This document shows positions 50,001-63,177 of a DNA stretch of 64,000 bases, piece by piece. The notes beneath the pieces are model-generated. The model was not told the DNA's origin and did no database searches. It was given only the letters and a program-made list of their open reading frames with translations. How positions within the stretch are numbered: the first letter of the stretch is position 1; each line of letters opens with the position of its first letter. The position numbers were made by a program, and so were the translations under genes. Origin of the DNA: Apteryx mantelli (taxonomy: Eukaryota > Chordata > Aves > Apterygiformes > Apterygidae); assembly GCF_036417845.1 (NCBI RefSeq), contig NC_089978.1:128804183-128868182 (forward strand), in the 5' to 3' direction.

Positions 50001-53000
50001 TAAAACTTCAGTGTTGGTGCTTTACTCAAGGTCAAAGGTGCTTTATAGCAGTTTTATTAATAGTTATATTTGAAACTGAAATTTTCAGCCTTACTGCTAA
50101 TAATTGGTTCAAACTTCCAGACTGAAGTGTTTAATCAGCTGAAGATAGAGTTATTACCTTATAAACCGGAAATGCCATCAAATCAATCTATCCTCATGGC
50201 ACTTCTGATGCCTGTCTGAGTCACAGTGGTACCCAGGCTTTGGTAGGTGTGTTTTTGAGATCACTTTGGATCCTTCAGTCTTTCTGATAGAAAGAAGTTG
50301 CCAACAAATATTTTTCTGTGTAGATTTGCCTCCCAATATCCTAGTGTCCCTTTTAGCACACTGAGATTTGCTGTGATGTATCCCAGCTTTGCTTTAGGAA
50401 GGTAGAAGAGTTGCCTTGTTTTTCTGGTGCAGCCAGTTCCTGTTGTTTACATGTGTAGCTGATCTTGACAAATGAAATGTGGGCCATCTAAAGTGCCACC
50501 ACCCAGGTAGGTACATGTAGACATCTTCTTAATTGTAGTGAGTAGTTGTGACTGGCAAAATAACTGTAAATATGGCCTCTTGCATTCAAGTATCCTCTCC
50601 TTTCAGGTATTCAGACTTAAATCTGATGACATAAGTGATGAAAATGCTTTGAAATGTGTTTTCTTATCCTTTCTTCTTAACACCACCCTACTGAGGAAGC
50701 TAGGAGAGGGATTTCTCTTCTCTGCCGTCTAATGAGTCATTAGCTGTACCTTCAGCCAGTTGCCCAAGGGGAGCTGATGTTGTGTAGGAGGCTGGGCCTT
50801 GAGTGAGCAAAGAGGATGTAGCATAGAGACACCTGCCTTTTCTGTAGCTTTGAAACCTTACTATGTGTATTGTGGTAGCTTCTAGGGACAGTCCTGCAGC
50901 TGGGGTTGCGTGGGTGGTGCCATGCATGGAAAAGGGGGCTCCATAGTCTCTCCCCGCCAGAGAGAGTGGCCTGTGGTCTGTGCTGCATGATGCTCATGTG
51001 CAGCCTGCTGTTTCCTTGATATTTTCCTTGCTTCCAGAATGTCCCCTGCCATGCAAATGGAGGTCAGAGCTCAGGCTTCACTTAATTATCTGTATAAATA
51101 CAGGAGAGAGCCCCTGGATAGGACAGACAGAACAAGGTAAATAGAATAGACCTGTGCCTACTGTTGCCCTCTCAGTTCAGGCCAAGAGATCTGACAGGGG
51201 TGTGTGGAGCCCTGCATCTCTTGCCTCAGTTGTCTGCTCTGTATCTAGGAAGAACTGAGCCCTGGGCAGCTGCTGAAGGGGTAGACGGTAGTGTGCTCCT
51301 CTTGGGAGCCTGGGCCTGCGTGGACTGTGTTCTGATCTCCACTTTTCTGGCCTCCTCAGCCTAAGGTGGTCCCATAGTAAGGGCCTGAAGCCTTACAAAG
51401 CAGATGGTGGCTGAATTTTGCATGAGAGTAGATCTGGGCCTGCACGGAGTTAACTGGGGTAGATGCACTCTACCTTGGAGACTTAAGCATAGTAGCTGCT
51501 GGGGCTGCAGCCTTCAGAGACTTCAGTGATGCAGAGAGGAGGATCACTGGGGCTTGAGTGTTCCTTTCAGAGCTGGTGTTTCCCTGGTGATAGTAGTTTC
51601 CTCTGCTGTCCCTTTTGGGACTTTCATGAACTTGAAGAGACCTATACTAGTTTAGTCTGCCTCCCAGAATCAGTTTAGATGAGAGTTGCTTTAGGTTGGA
51701 GCTAGGCAACTCCACACACACCTACTTTTTTTTTGCACTTTTTTCTTTGACCACTCACTGCAGTGTTTGTGTGCTTGTTTTGCAAGGCTAGTGTTTTTTC
51801 TGCCTATTTTCCAAGTTGGCATTCAAACAGAGGCTGGCAGAATGCTAGCGATCTCTGCCGGATTGCATCCAGCACCGGCTCTGAACAAGTGGGTGAGAGA
51901 GAGGGGAAGCCATAGAGACTGCCCAAATGTTGGCTGGGGATTTGTGTGGTTTGAAACAGACTGGAGCCAGCTAGGAGGGGTACATGTGTAGGGTATATGT
52001 CTTCTATCTTTACATTAGTTTCATGCCTCAATCAATTTTATTTCTGAAATAGAGCATATGCTTTGCTCCTCACTGTACATGTCAAACTTGAGACTTTATA
52101 TCCAAGTAAGTGTTATTATGAAAGTACATTGGCTTCACCATTTATAAGTGGTTTAGAACACTTGCTTGTAAAAAGAAAATACTAGATATTACAAAGCAAT
52201 TGTTTCAGCATAAGCAGGGGATATTTTCAAGCAATATATATATATATATTTTTTTTTTTCTGGGAGGTAATCTGTAATGCTTCTAATGACAAGAGGCTTG
52301 AAAGAAGGCATTCTCAGCTATAATGTGTTCCCAGCAGGCTTAGTTTTGTATGCTTAAAGTATATTTTCTCCTGTGTTCACAAGATGCATTATTGAATAGG
52401 CTCTATTCCCTCTGGGTAGAGGGTACTCTTGATAACTGTATCCTGAGCTGTCATCTGGTAATGTGTATAGTTAAATTGCACCTCTGTTGAGGGAAGAATA
52501 GAGCCCCATGAGGTTAAATATAGACCTGGTTGGAACAGCTTCAGCTGAATCCCATTTCACTGAAATGTGATGGCTTGTGAAATTGAGCCAATTCCAGTGG
52601 GTTTTTGAAGAAACTTGGGAGAGGTCCTCACATGTTCTAAACTGAAACATTTTGAAACAAAATTCTCCCCACTTTTTTTTTTTCCCCTCCTGCTTTTCCT
52701 AAAGAATATAAAAAATCTTAAATTTCAAAGTAGTTGTGTGACTTAATGTTCAAAAGGTGAAACATGTGACGATATTTCTTTGGAGAACTTTAAAAATCTT
52801 TTTGAGCTTCCCTTCTGCTTAGGAAGGAAGCCAATTTAAAGATGCTTCACAAAAATGGAAGTTTTGTTCTATGTCTAATTACATAGTGTTAGAAACATAG
52901 TTCTTAATATATCATATGATGCTAAATTTTCTTGTCTGTCGCTGTCCTAATTGTGACAACTTTGGTTGTGGACTTCATAGGCTGTTTTCCAAACCATGCT

Positions 53001-56000
53001 CCAACATGTTTTGGTTGGTTTTTAACTTATATAGGCAAAGCTCAGGTATGAAACCTTCTCTCCTGATCTTGGAAAGAAAAGGTGGTTGGTGAGGTGCAGG
53101 AGATGATCTGGCTTTTGAGCAGAATTCCAGTCCAGCTGAGTTGATGCCCCCTCCCCCCAATATGATAAACAGTTGTAATAGAGGCCCTTCTATTCAGCAG
53201 TCCAACAGAAATGCTTTTCAGAAAAGCAGTGTTGTTGCATGTCAGGTCAATGATGGCTTTATCAGGCTGAGGTCTGGAATGGAGCTGGTCAGGGCTGGAC
53301 TATGGAGGTACCGTGTGTGGGACAGAAGTATATGAACAGATGAGGCTGGGTGACATGTGATGCAGTCCTTTTGATGTATTAGATCCAGTCTTTAAATGAC
53401 TAGTAGCAGTCTCCCCTTCATAAATACCTAATTCAATCAGTTTCATAGCATTGACTGTTTTTCAAATACTTCATAAGTGGATGTCTAATATTTCAGAAGC
53501 TCTTCATAGCAAAATATTTGATCTGAAGAGTGTTTTACTCACTACATGGATTTTTTTGGATGCTACCTTTGTCAGATAGCAATAATTAACTGTCTGTCTT
53601 ACATTTTTCACTGTGTCTATCCATGCATGCATCCATGGGAACTATTTAACAATAACACTCACTTTGGGGTCCTAGGGACTCTGTTTTACATGAGGCTTCT
53701 TATACATGGCTAAGGACAAACAAAAAAACCCCTAGAAAATACAGTAGCTTGAGTTTTTGCCCAGTGTCCTCTATTTTAATAGTTCTTCCTTCAGGATTTT
53801 ATATGCCATGTTTCTAATGGAGGAAAGATATAGCTGCACTAAAATTATTACTGGATGCTACTCTGCTGGTATACAGATCCCTCTGATGGAGAAAACTGCC
53901 AGTGGTCTGTTCTCTTCTTAGTCACTAAGAAGTGTTAAAATCTGTTTCTCCTTCAGCCTCTGCAATTAAGAGGGGGGCTGGGGCATAATGACTCTAATGC
54001 ATAGCCCTGTGCTTTCCAGTGGCCCACTGGAAGAGTGCCCTGTGCTAATGAGACTCCCCTCTCCAGAGAAGTTCAGGGTGAATGAAGAAGAGCAGAAAAT
54101 GAATGCAAGTTAAATAGTTCTGGGTCCTTAAACTCTTTCCCCTCCCACTATGGCAATGAGCTTGTTTCCACTTCTTTGAGAGTATGAGAATTTTTGGAAA
54201 ACAGGTGACTATGGAATACAGTGGCTGAGCTGTTTCTGACAACAGTTACTTATTTCCCTTTCTTTATTGGTTGTCATGCTTCATATGACCTGCTAGTTCA
54301 ACAGAACTGCATGGATAATCAGGTGTGTTCAAATGGCACTTTTTTTAAAGAGGAAAAAAGGGATGCTTTGTACACATCTGGCCCCAAAGGATTTTGAACA
54401 GTGTACTGTATGTGCCATAGTAACTCACTTTAAGTAAATAGGTGCTGCTTTTGAGGTCCTATGAGTGGTTCTTCCCCTATGCAAGTTAAATCTTTTTCTT
54501 AATCAAGAGAAAGAAAAGAGTGAATTACTGCTAGTAAAGCTTAAGAGGACTCATAGAATTTCAGCATAGTTGAGGTTGGAACAGACCTCTAGATGTCATC
54601 TGGTCCAACCCCCCTGCTAAAGAAGGGTTAGCTAGAGCAGGTTGCCCAGAACTGTCTCCATTCAGGTTTTGACTGTCTCCAAGGATAGAGAATCCACAAC
54701 CTCTGTGGGCAACCTATGCCAGTGTTTGACCACCCTCACAGTGAGAAAGTGTTTTCTGTTGTTCTGATGGAATTTCCTGTGTTTTAATTTGTGCCTGTTT
54801 CCTCTTGTCCTGTTTCTGGGCACCACTGAGAAGAGTCTGGCCCCATCCTCTGTACACCCTCCCATCAGATATTTCTAAGCATTGTTAAAATCCCCCCGAG
54901 CCTTCTCTTCTCGAGGCTATCCAGTCCTAGCTCTCACAGCCTCTCATCATGTGAGAGATGCTCCAGTCCCTTAATCATCTTCGTGGTCCTTTGCTGGTCT
55001 TGCTAAGCCCATGTAAATGGGGAGCCCAGAGCTTGACGCAGCATTCCAGATAGGGCATCACCAGTGCTGAGCAGAGGGAAAGGATCACTTCCCTTGACCT
55101 ACTGGCAATGCTCTTCCTAATACAGCCCAGGATGCTGTTGCTCTTCTTTGCCACAAGAGCACGTTGCTGGCTCATATTCACCTCATTGTCCACCAGGACC
55201 CCCATGTCCTTCTCTGCAAAGCTGCTTTCCAACTGGTTTGCCCCCAGCCTGTGCTGATGCAAGGGGTTATTCCTCCTCTGGTGCAGGACTTTGCATTTCC
55301 CTTTGTTAAACTCTGTGAGATTCTTCTCTGTCCATTTCTCCAACCTGTTGAGGTCCCTTGGAGCTGCATCACAAAGGTCTGGTGTATCAGCTACTCCTCC
55401 CAGTTTTGTATTGTCTGCAAACTTGCTGAGGATTTGCTCTGTCCCATCATCCAGGTCATTAATGAAGATGCTAAATAGTATTGACTGTGTGGGATACCAC
55501 TAGTGACTGGCCTCTAACTGGACTTTGCGCCGCTGATCACAACCCTCTGAGTCCAGCAATTTGGCCAGTTTTCAGACCACCTCACTGTCTGCTTGTGTAG
55601 CCTCTGCTTCATTGACTTGTCTGAGGATGTTATGGGAGACTGCATCAAAAGCCTTACTGAAGCAGAGGTAAACAACATCCACTGCTCTCCCCTCATCCAC
55701 TGTTCTTTGCAGAAGCTGTCCTGTTGGTTAACCATGATTTTGCTGTAGTGAATCCATGCTGACTACTCCTGATGTCCTTAGTGTCCCTCACATGTCTGGG
55801 AATAGTATTCAGTATTAGTTGCTCCATCACCTTCGTGAGAATCAAGGTGAGGCTGACTAGCCTGTAATTCCCTGGATCCTCCTCTTGCCACTCTGGAAGA
55901 TAGAAGTGACATTTGCTCTCTTCCAGTCCTCTGGAACCTCTCCTGATGGCCATGATCTTTCAAAGGTAATTGAGAATGGCCTTTTGATGACATCAGCCAG

Positions 56001-58326
56001 CTCCCTTAGCACTTGCAGGTACATCCTGTCAGGGCACATGGACTTGTGTACGTCCAGTTTGTTTAAATGTTCCCTAACCTGATCCCCCTTTACCAAGGGT
56101 AAGTCTTCCTTGCTTTAGACTTCCCCTCTGGTTTCAGGGGCCTGGGATTCCTGAAGGCCAGTCTTAGCAGCAAAGACTGAGGTGAAGAAGACATTCAGTA
56201 CCTCTGCCTTGTCTGTGTCCTTTGTCACTAGGCCCCCTACCCCATTTAGCAGGCCTGTATTTTCCTTAGCCTTTCCTTTGCTGCTTATGTACTTAGAGGC
56301 CTTTTTTGTTGCCCTTCATTCCTCACCAGATTCAAATCCAGATGGTCTTTAGCTCTCCTAACCCCATCCCTGCATGCTTAGGCAATGGCTCTGTATTCCT
56401 CTTCGGTCACCTGTCCCTGCTTCTACCTCTTTTATGTTTTATGTTTGAGTTTAGTCAGGAGCATCTGGAATCCGTGCTGGCTTCCTGCTGCCTTTGCTCA
56501 ATTTTCTGCTTGTTGGGATGGATCATTCTTGAGCTTGGAGGATGTGAGCCTTGAATATAAAGCAGCTCTCCTGGACCCTGTCTTTTATCCAGGGCTCTGT
56601 CCTATGGGATTCTTCCAAGCAGATACCCAAAAAGGCTGAAGCTGACTCTTGTGAAGCTCAGGGTTTTGATCCTGCTTTTTGCCCTGCTTCCTCTTTGCAG
56701 GATCCTGAACTCTACCTGCTCATGGTCACTGCAGCCAAGCCTGCCCCTAACTTTTATATCCCCGACCAGTTCTTCCTAGTTTGTAAGTATGAGGTCCAGC
56801 AGAGTGCCTCTCCTTGTCAGTTCCTCAATCACCTGTGTTAGGAAGTTGTCATCAGTGCAGGAAACTCCTGGATTGCTTGTGCCCTGCTTTGTTGTCCCTC
56901 CAGCAGGTATCACGGTGGTTAAGCCTCCTGTGAGGACTAGGGCTCATGAATGTGAGGTGGCTTCCAGTTGTCTGAAGGCCTCATCTATTTCTTCCTGATC
57001 AGGCAGTCTATAGAAGACACCCACTACAATGTCACCCATGCTGGTCTGCCCTCTTATCCTGACCCATAAGCTCTCAGTTGGCTCATCATCCACCTGTAGG
57101 AAGAGCTCCATGCATTCCAGCTGCTCTCTCACATAAAGAGCATCTCCCCCTCCTCACCTTCGTGGCCTGTCCTTCCAAAAGAGCCTGTATCCATCCATTG
57201 CGGCATCCCAGTCGTGTGATCTGTCTGACCACATCTCTGAGTTTGTAGCCCTGTAACTGCACACTGTCAGTTGTGTAGTTCCTCCTGTTTGTTCCCCATG
57301 CTGCATGCATTAATGTGCAGGCACTTCAGAGTGGCATTGTAGTGTGCTGATTTTCCAGACTCCATGACTGGAAGTTATTGCCAAACTAAATTTCTCTGAT
57401 TCTGTTAAGGAATGGTTAGTAAAAGTAGATCAGAGTGGTTCTGGATTGCTTTTTTGCTTGTGACAGGTTTACCAAAGAACAAGACTTACACTTTCAAATT
57501 ATAGCCTCACACTTGTTTTTAAAAGAAATAGAAAACTGTCCTAGAACCATGAAAAGATATGGGAGACTGTTGTGGTTGCCTGAACATGAGCTTCCACTGT
57601 GTGTGCATGGTTTGTAGCGTTCCTCTCCCCCTCCCTCTTTTCCCCTCCAGCAAATTAGCCTTGGATTTATAGAAGAGAATGATTAGGAGCAGAGCTCTGT
57701 GTATGTTTGCAGCAATTCATGCAATGCCATGTCTAGTTCTGGAGCTCTCAGCTCAAGAAGCACGTTGAATAATAGGAAGAGATTCAAAGAGTCATGAGAA
57801 TCAGTCTGAAAAAATTCTTTTGCAAATAGACTTGAGGAGCTTGATCCTTTCTGAGAGAAGGTATGGGGTAGCTTGCTCACAATCTGAAAATAGTTCACAT
57901 AGTGAAAAAACTTTAATAAAAAGACTACATTATTGATTAGATTGGTCATAATCAACTTTTCTAGGCTGAAGAAACAACTGCAGGTGTGACCAACTCTTCC
58001 CTGATGAAAAGGGTTGTTTTACAGGTACTCTCAGCAGAGAGATCACCATCTCAATGTGAGTTGTATGGGAGTTGTTGTTATATTTGTAGATAAGTCTGTT
58101 CTGAAGCATGTGAAATCTTAAGTTTGCTTGCTTTATATTGCTAAATGAGACTTGCATTCAGGACCATTAATCTAGCTTTCTTCGTAGGCTTTAGACTTGT
58201 TAAAAGCGGGTTGTTGGTTTGGTTTTTGTATCTCCCTCTCCAGATAAGTTCCAAGAATACTTATGGTGTAGAGCAGCCTTTTTGCATAAGATCAAACTCC
58301 CCTCTGACTGTGTTTGTCATGGAGGC

Positions 58327-58359
<33 letters not shown>

Positions 58360-59248
58360 CTCTCATGATGCCAAGCAGGATTTTAGAGGAATTTGAAGGG
58401 GGGCTGGGGGAGGGAAACAATTAATTCTTCACTAGAAATGCAATAGTCTTTCCAAGGTATTCTAATGTGCCAGTGCAGGATTCAAAAGTACTTTGATCCT
58501 AACCCTAAGATATCTCTGATTTTGTTTTAGACATTGTCCAGGAACTTTACAGGACAACTTGACCTGTACTTTCCTGTTTTGGGGGAGTGACGTGAGGTCT
58601 TTGTCATTAAGTTGATTGTTGGGTTATAGAGGCAGAGTAGCACAGATCTGCTTGCTTATAGACAGAGGAGCAAAGCCATGAATGTCATTGGCCATATTTT
58701 TATGGTTGAATGAGGCTTCTGAGCATAAAGGAGGAATAGGTCAGGTTGCTTACCTTATGGCCTTGTTTGAATCTGAGACCCCAAGCGCTTGGCAGTAATT
58801 GATAATGAGACTGAAGCCCAGTGGGAGGCTTGTGTGGGTCTCTTACAACCAGGTGACGGCTGAGTTATATTACTCTTGATCACATCATCATACCTGTTCT
58901 CAGTTGTTTGCATTCATACCTGTATGTCAAAAATACAGAATGCAAATTGTCATGTAGCATGTGGTTTTGTGGTGACTCAAAACAAGAGAGAAACACTAAC
59001 AAAACAAATGCAAAATTATTGCTGTGATTAGCAAATTTAAAACGTGCACACTGTTCTGCTGAGGTTGATTGACTATTTGCATACTTAGTCATATGTGCAA
59101 TCAAATAATCTTCTAATGATTAGCATTTTTCTGCTGTATTCTTGGGAGAAGGTGTAGTGTAATTTTTCTCCACACTTCACTAAGCTCAAACTATCTGTGG
59201 CATCCTTGCTTTGAATTGCTTTGGAGATGTAAATGTGAAAGGAAGCTG

Positions 59249-59282
<34 letters not shown>

Positions 59283-62041
59283 AGGCTTTCATTGTATAAA
59301 TAACTCTGCTTTAATGCTGTTTAAGTTAGCATGTTTTCTTCTGGAACCTTGACTCCATCTAGTTGGAATTTGATGCATTTCTAAACAAGACAGGACAACC
59401 TCCTGGTTCAGGTCTCGCAGCAGTATCAGACTCTTACAAAACTGTCTTCTCTAAAACTTTCTGGATGATGCTGTAGGGTCTCTTCTCCTTATGCTATTTT
59501 GTTTGTAGGCCATTGGTGTATTTTATGGCCTCAGATAAAGAATGCTAATATGTTGTTGATTGGACTTAGTAGTTTTCTTTGATTAAATATAGCTTATCCA
59601 TAAATGGCTGAGACTAGCATTTGCCTGATGATGTATAATTAAGCTTGAAAATGTGTGTGTGTTCAAAATGAGTTGCTGTTTTCATCTCTTAAACTCCACA
59701 CAGTACAGCCTAATTTATACCTTTCTTTCAATATGTGGTGGTAAGTTTTTGTAACCCAAAGGTGGCAACCTGTCTGAAATGCTGCCACAGCTTGAATATG
59801 ATAATGGTGATATGGGAGATACTGTATCCATAGAAATGGAAGTGTCTTATTTTCTTCATTTTAAGGGAATTGATAGCGTCTTTACTGTTGAAATTGTCCC
59901 CCTTGTTTTCCAAGTCAGTTGACTGATCTCTTAATCATTACGCCACATACTGAGTGCATAAAAGTTAGATCTAAGTAAGCTAGTTTTCATACAAAATAAG
60001 GAAAAGATAAGCTTAAAAAGCTTCAATATGCTCCCTTTTTTTTCTACTGATTAGATAAGGATTCAGAGCAGGCTGTTCAGAAATGTCCTAAGAGCTCAGT
60101 GGACAATCTACAGTTAGTAAAAGGATTTCTTATTGTCTGTTTTTCACTCATTCGACAAAGAATGCTTTTATAATGCCAACAAGGGATTCTCAGACAAGTT
60201 AGAGATAACAACAGGTCTTATGCTCTAGAGAAATTCCGGTTCTAAGTAGAATTTAAGACCTCTTGAGTTTTGATTCTTGGAGCTGTTGAACTGGCAGAGT
60301 CGGGCATTAATATAAATGTGTCTGTGCTAATGTAGTGTTCCTATTCTCCCCTTCCTGATTCCTTTTGTCTTATAATATAACAAAAATACCTAACTTTTGT
60401 ATAGCTCTTATCTCTTGTATACAGCCTGTTCTGACAAAGGATATGTTTCTCCTTAAAAGTATAGTTTCTTAAATCACACCTGAAGATAGCAAAAGAAAGT
60501 TTACGCTGTCTATTTGGCAGTTACAGCAGGCTGCTTGCTCCCCCCCCCCCTTTTTTTTCTTGTCATCACAAGCTCAGACTTCAATCATTTAAGTTATGGC
60601 TGTGTAAACTGTAGTCTCTGGAATCACAGGCAGAAACTTTAGATCTCAGTTTTTCATTCTTCCTCTGTCTTTTTCTGGAGTAATTGCAAACAACTCTATT
60701 TCTTTAAAGTGATGCAGTCCTCAGTTGTCTCTTTCAGATGATCAGTCGAAAGCATGCGTTTCATGGTAGAATGAGACAAGACTGAGAAATCATAGTCCGT
60801 CTACTTTAACAGAGCACATGCTCTCAAAAAATGTAATTTTCATAATCTCAGAAATGGCTGAAATATAACTGTGGAAGCACATGGCTACCGGGGCATGTCT
60901 AACAGGTTGCCCTGTTGATTGCACCCGAAACATTTATGCTTGCTTTCCTCAGAAGAGGAGGGAAAGTTGTTTTTGTTTTGTTTTTTGTCCATCTCTCTCC
61001 CCTCTGCCTCTTGCATTTTGACCCTTAGAATATTTGTAGGCAACAAGCATGTAATCACCTGTGGTCAGGCATGGAAACTTTGTTATTGGGGGTGAAAGAA
61101 GGTAACATTTAGGAACTTGTCTTCTGTTTAAAGCTGAGCTGAGTCAGGGAGTCTTTGTCCTTGCATGTATTGTATTAATTTAAAAAACTGATCTTGAAGT
61201 AATACTTATTTGTTCTTGTAGCTAAAGAGCTTGAGTCTTAAATGTAGGTGTTATAGGTAAACGCGACAAATTGACAACCACTCGGGCCGGGTTGCGTAAA
61301 TTCCAATTTAATAGAATAATTGAGCAAGTCACAAGTAAGCAAAACAGCGCTGGGCGGCCGGGGAGTCTCCTGCTCCACCAACGGCGCGCGCAATCCCCCG
61401 CTCACAGTCCCCTTATATGCCTGTAACTTCTGTGGTTGCGCCGGCTGTTGCTGGGGGGGTCGGGATGAAGGCAGGGGTCTTCCTCTGCGTTGTGCGTGGT
61501 GCCCTTCAGGTCGCGCGCATACATTTCACAATGCAATATCGCTCTGCTGGCTCAGTACAATCATTGTGGTGATAGCCGGTACTTAGCGCCTAGTTTCATG
61601 GTAAAATCACTTCCCGAGTTGATGTAACAAATTATCACCTATCACATAGGTAGACCACAGACCGTCACAGGTAGTATGCGTGAGGAGGAGAGTGTTCAGG
61701 GAAGTCTTGAACCATGGGAAGCAGGAATACCTGTTGTGGAAAATGGCAAAATCTTGGTTATGGGAACCTGGATGAGGGAATGGCGCTACTGGGACTAGTT
61801 TATTAAAAGAAATTCAAGCTACAGGTAAACCTAGCATTGTTCTGGGATTGTTTTGAAAACAAAGACAAGTCCTACCTACAGGGTAGTGACCAGCTCATGT
61901 ATTGCAGGAGTTGGTTAAAACTGGATTCTCTTAGTAAAGTTGCTGCAAGGCCATGTCTTTAAAAGTGGTTCTTTTGCCTCCTTCCTTATCTATCTTCTTC
62001 CACCCCAAACTAAATAACCATTGTTTTTATGCTACGAAGGT

Positions 62042-62072
<31 letters not shown>

Positions 62073-63177
62073 ATGAGTATCAAGTTTTGGAACAATAAAG
62101 GTGCTCGAGAGAGGCAGGCACATACTGTTAAGATCTTTAGAAAGGCTGTTAAAAAAACCAACAAAATCCAGACTAATGGAAGTTTTTATGCCTTGTTTTT
62201 GGGAACACTTGAAGGTGACTTCTTCCTGTTTTAGCTGTGGCCTGGTTGAATCATTGACTTCATATAGAGTTTAGGAAGGCTGCTAAACAAAGTAGCTGAC
62301 ATTTTTTAGAGGGGAAAAACATGACCTTGTTATTACTGCATAATGAAAATAGGGCTTTTATAGAAGAATAGTTTCTGGAGAAAACGCTCAAGTTCTTCAC
62401 TTAAATTCCCCTGCTCCCATTCACAAGAATAAGCAGCTAAGGTCCATCAAGATTTAACTTCTCTGCTGTGAGTTTAACACACAATTTTAGTCTTAAGTGA
62501 GCCCTAGAAAGTGGTTTCTTTAGATATGGAGTGAAATGAACAGGTGGTGGTGCTGCTGTTTGTGTTCACAGGAAGAGACTTTGGCCTTTATTTCTCCTGG
62601 TCTAATTATAGCAAGTGGGGAAAAAATCCATTGCATAGTAAGATTCCCAAAATGTTACTCCAGTTAGAAACTGGTGTTTTGGATTGTGTCCAGCTGGTGG
62701 CTGTGTGATGACTTGGTCTGCTCTGTCACCTCCTGTGCTGTGGTGTTGCTGCCTTTTCATTGAGCCTGTGCTAGAAGAGAAACTTAGCCCTGCAAAGGGC
62801 TATCCTGTCCCTGTGAGTGGAACAGGTTGTCATCATACACCTATAACGCCTTGTAATTGGCATCTAGCCTGCCACAGGGAAGAGTTTGGACCATCCTACC
62901 CTAAATACTGGAAACATACTGTTACATAAGGAAGCATAAAGTTATAGTCACAAACACATTTATATACCACCTATTCTTTTCCATTCTTCTGATATTCTTG
63001 TTCATCAAGATAAAATTACAGGTCTAGTATAGAGACAGTTGATGGCTGAAAATAAGTCTTTTTGCCCAACCTTTTACCATTTTTTGTTGCAGCTCTCAAG
63101 TTCCACTTATAAATACAGGAGTGAGGAATTCAAGAGACAGTTTTCTCATCTGCCAGATTCAGAGAGACTCGTAGTAG
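41044..63177 (+). CDS. GRAMD1C: GRAM domain-containing protein 1C (Aster-C), first three exons; continues past right edge
   Basis: Aster proteins are ER-anchored carriers that move cholesterol from the plasma membrane. They have an N-terminal GRAM (PH-like) domain, a StART-like ASTER domain and a C-terminal membrane helix. Here the start codon 41044-41046 is the last codon of exon 1 (donor gtaagt). Exon 2 is 42763-42891 (43 codons) and exon 3 is 63093-63177 (28 codons plus one base, continuing past the window). The encoded start is M-EVHEVDHG...SWSADWSFW, then LSSSTYKYRSEEFKRQF and HLPDSERLVV. The DWSFW-xSSSTYK junction and the LPDxERL entry to the GRAM domain match GRAMD1C as I remember it. 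Phase 0 at both completed junctions supports the model. The GRAM core, ASTER domain and membrane helix are not in this window. Confidence 0.87.
41047..42762 (+). other. GRAMD1C intron 1
   Basis: 1.7 kb whose first 600 bp are CpG-island sequence. A second donor-like CAG|gtaggt at 41,203 could end an alternative first exon (MPQPTAALPLGRAGRRRRAAQ frame). No other gene is seen. Confidence 0.6.
42763..42891 (+). CDS. GRAMD1C: GRAMD1C exon 2
   Basis: The acceptor is cttgtttgttcacag and the donor gtaatg (non-canonical +5). The phase-0 frame encodes an acidic N-terminus ending YSWSADWSFW. The other open frame (KFMKWIMVML...) is a shadow and lacks the exon 3 continuation. Confidence 0.85.
47299..47318. 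repeat. Poly-T run
   Basis: 20 consecutive T in GRAMD1C intron 2. Confidence 0.9.
48913..48960 (+). other. Possible alternative first exon in GRAMD1C intron 2
   Basis: ATG after AGATCAGAG opens a 16-codon frame, MPKTSSGKVRRDCAAE plus donor, ending at GAG|gtatgt at phase 0, which would splice in frame onto exon 3. No promoter element was seen. Weak support. Confidence 0.15.
54548..57330 (-). mobile_element. Nearly full-length CR1 retroposon, minus strand, decayed
   Basis: A 2.8-kb LINE in reverse orientation within GRAMD1C intron 2. From its 5' side (right) it shows the endonuclease region (IVVGVFYRLPDQEEIDEAF near 57,000), reverse-transcriptase parts (PEDWKRANVTSIFQSGKR near 55,900; VLVDNEVNMSQQ near 55,180) and the C-terminal [19 protein letters not shown] region (near 54,800). 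The 3' tail is near 54,550. Several stops and frameshifts split ORF2, so it is inactive. It starts close to the ORF2 N-terminus (KCLHINA-like), so ORF1 is absent. Confidence 0.92.
58331..58359. repeat. Poly-T run, 29 bases
   Basis: Uninterrupted T run in GRAMD1C intron 2. Its length may be affected by sequencing or assembly. Confidence 0.9.
59250..59278. repeat. Poly-T run, 29 bases
   Basis: A second uninterrupted 29-base T run, 0.9 kb from the first. The flanks differ, apart from a short GAGGCTGC/GGAAGCTGC likeness just before each run. Confidence 0.9.
61249..61646 (-). mobile_element. Solo LTR with 4-bp target duplication (ERV1-like), minus strand
   Basis: 398 bp with termini TGTTATAGGT...ACCTATCACA, a 10-bp inverted repeat with one mismatch. 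It is flanked by TAGG on both sides (61,245-61,248 and 61,647-61,650). Read on the minus strand it has CATATAAGG (TATA-like, about 61,414) and ATTAAA (about 61,307) in the right order. It is CpG-rich within AT-rich intron, so base composition alone marks it as foreign. Four-base duplications suggest a gammaretrovirus-like (class I) integrase. No internal region remains. Confidence 0.8.
61651..63092 (+). other. GRAMD1C intron 2, right part
   Basis: 1.4 kb leading to exon 3, with a (GT)n microsatellite at 62,041-62,072 and no other recognised feature. Confidence 0.6.
62041..62072. repeat. (GT)n microsatellite
   Basis: About 32 bp of GT/GC-interrupted GT repeats. Confidence 0.95.
63093..63177 (+). 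CDS. GRAMD1C: GRAMD1C exon 3 (start of the GRAM domain)
   Basis: The acceptor is ttttttgttgcag and the donor gtaaga. It encodes LSSSTYKYRSEEFKRQF and SHLPDSERLVV, then one base of the next codon (expected Asp). This is the Aster-family LPDxERLxxD signature. Confidence 0.92.

Larger units (their letters stand above)
42892..54547 (+). other. GRAMD1C intron 2, left part
   Basis: 11.7 kb of AT-rich intron with several homopolymer runs (poly-T 47,299-47,318; poly-C/poly-A about 48,215-48,260; AT/T run about 52,236-52,258). A possible alternative exon at 48,913-48,960 is listed separately. No other coding exon or known TE was recognised. Confidence 0.65.
57331..61244 (+). other. GRAMD1C intron 2, middle part
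   Basis: 3.9 kb without a recognised exon or TE. Two 29-base poly-T runs (58,331-58,359 and 59,250-59,278) are listed separately. Confidence 0.6.
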
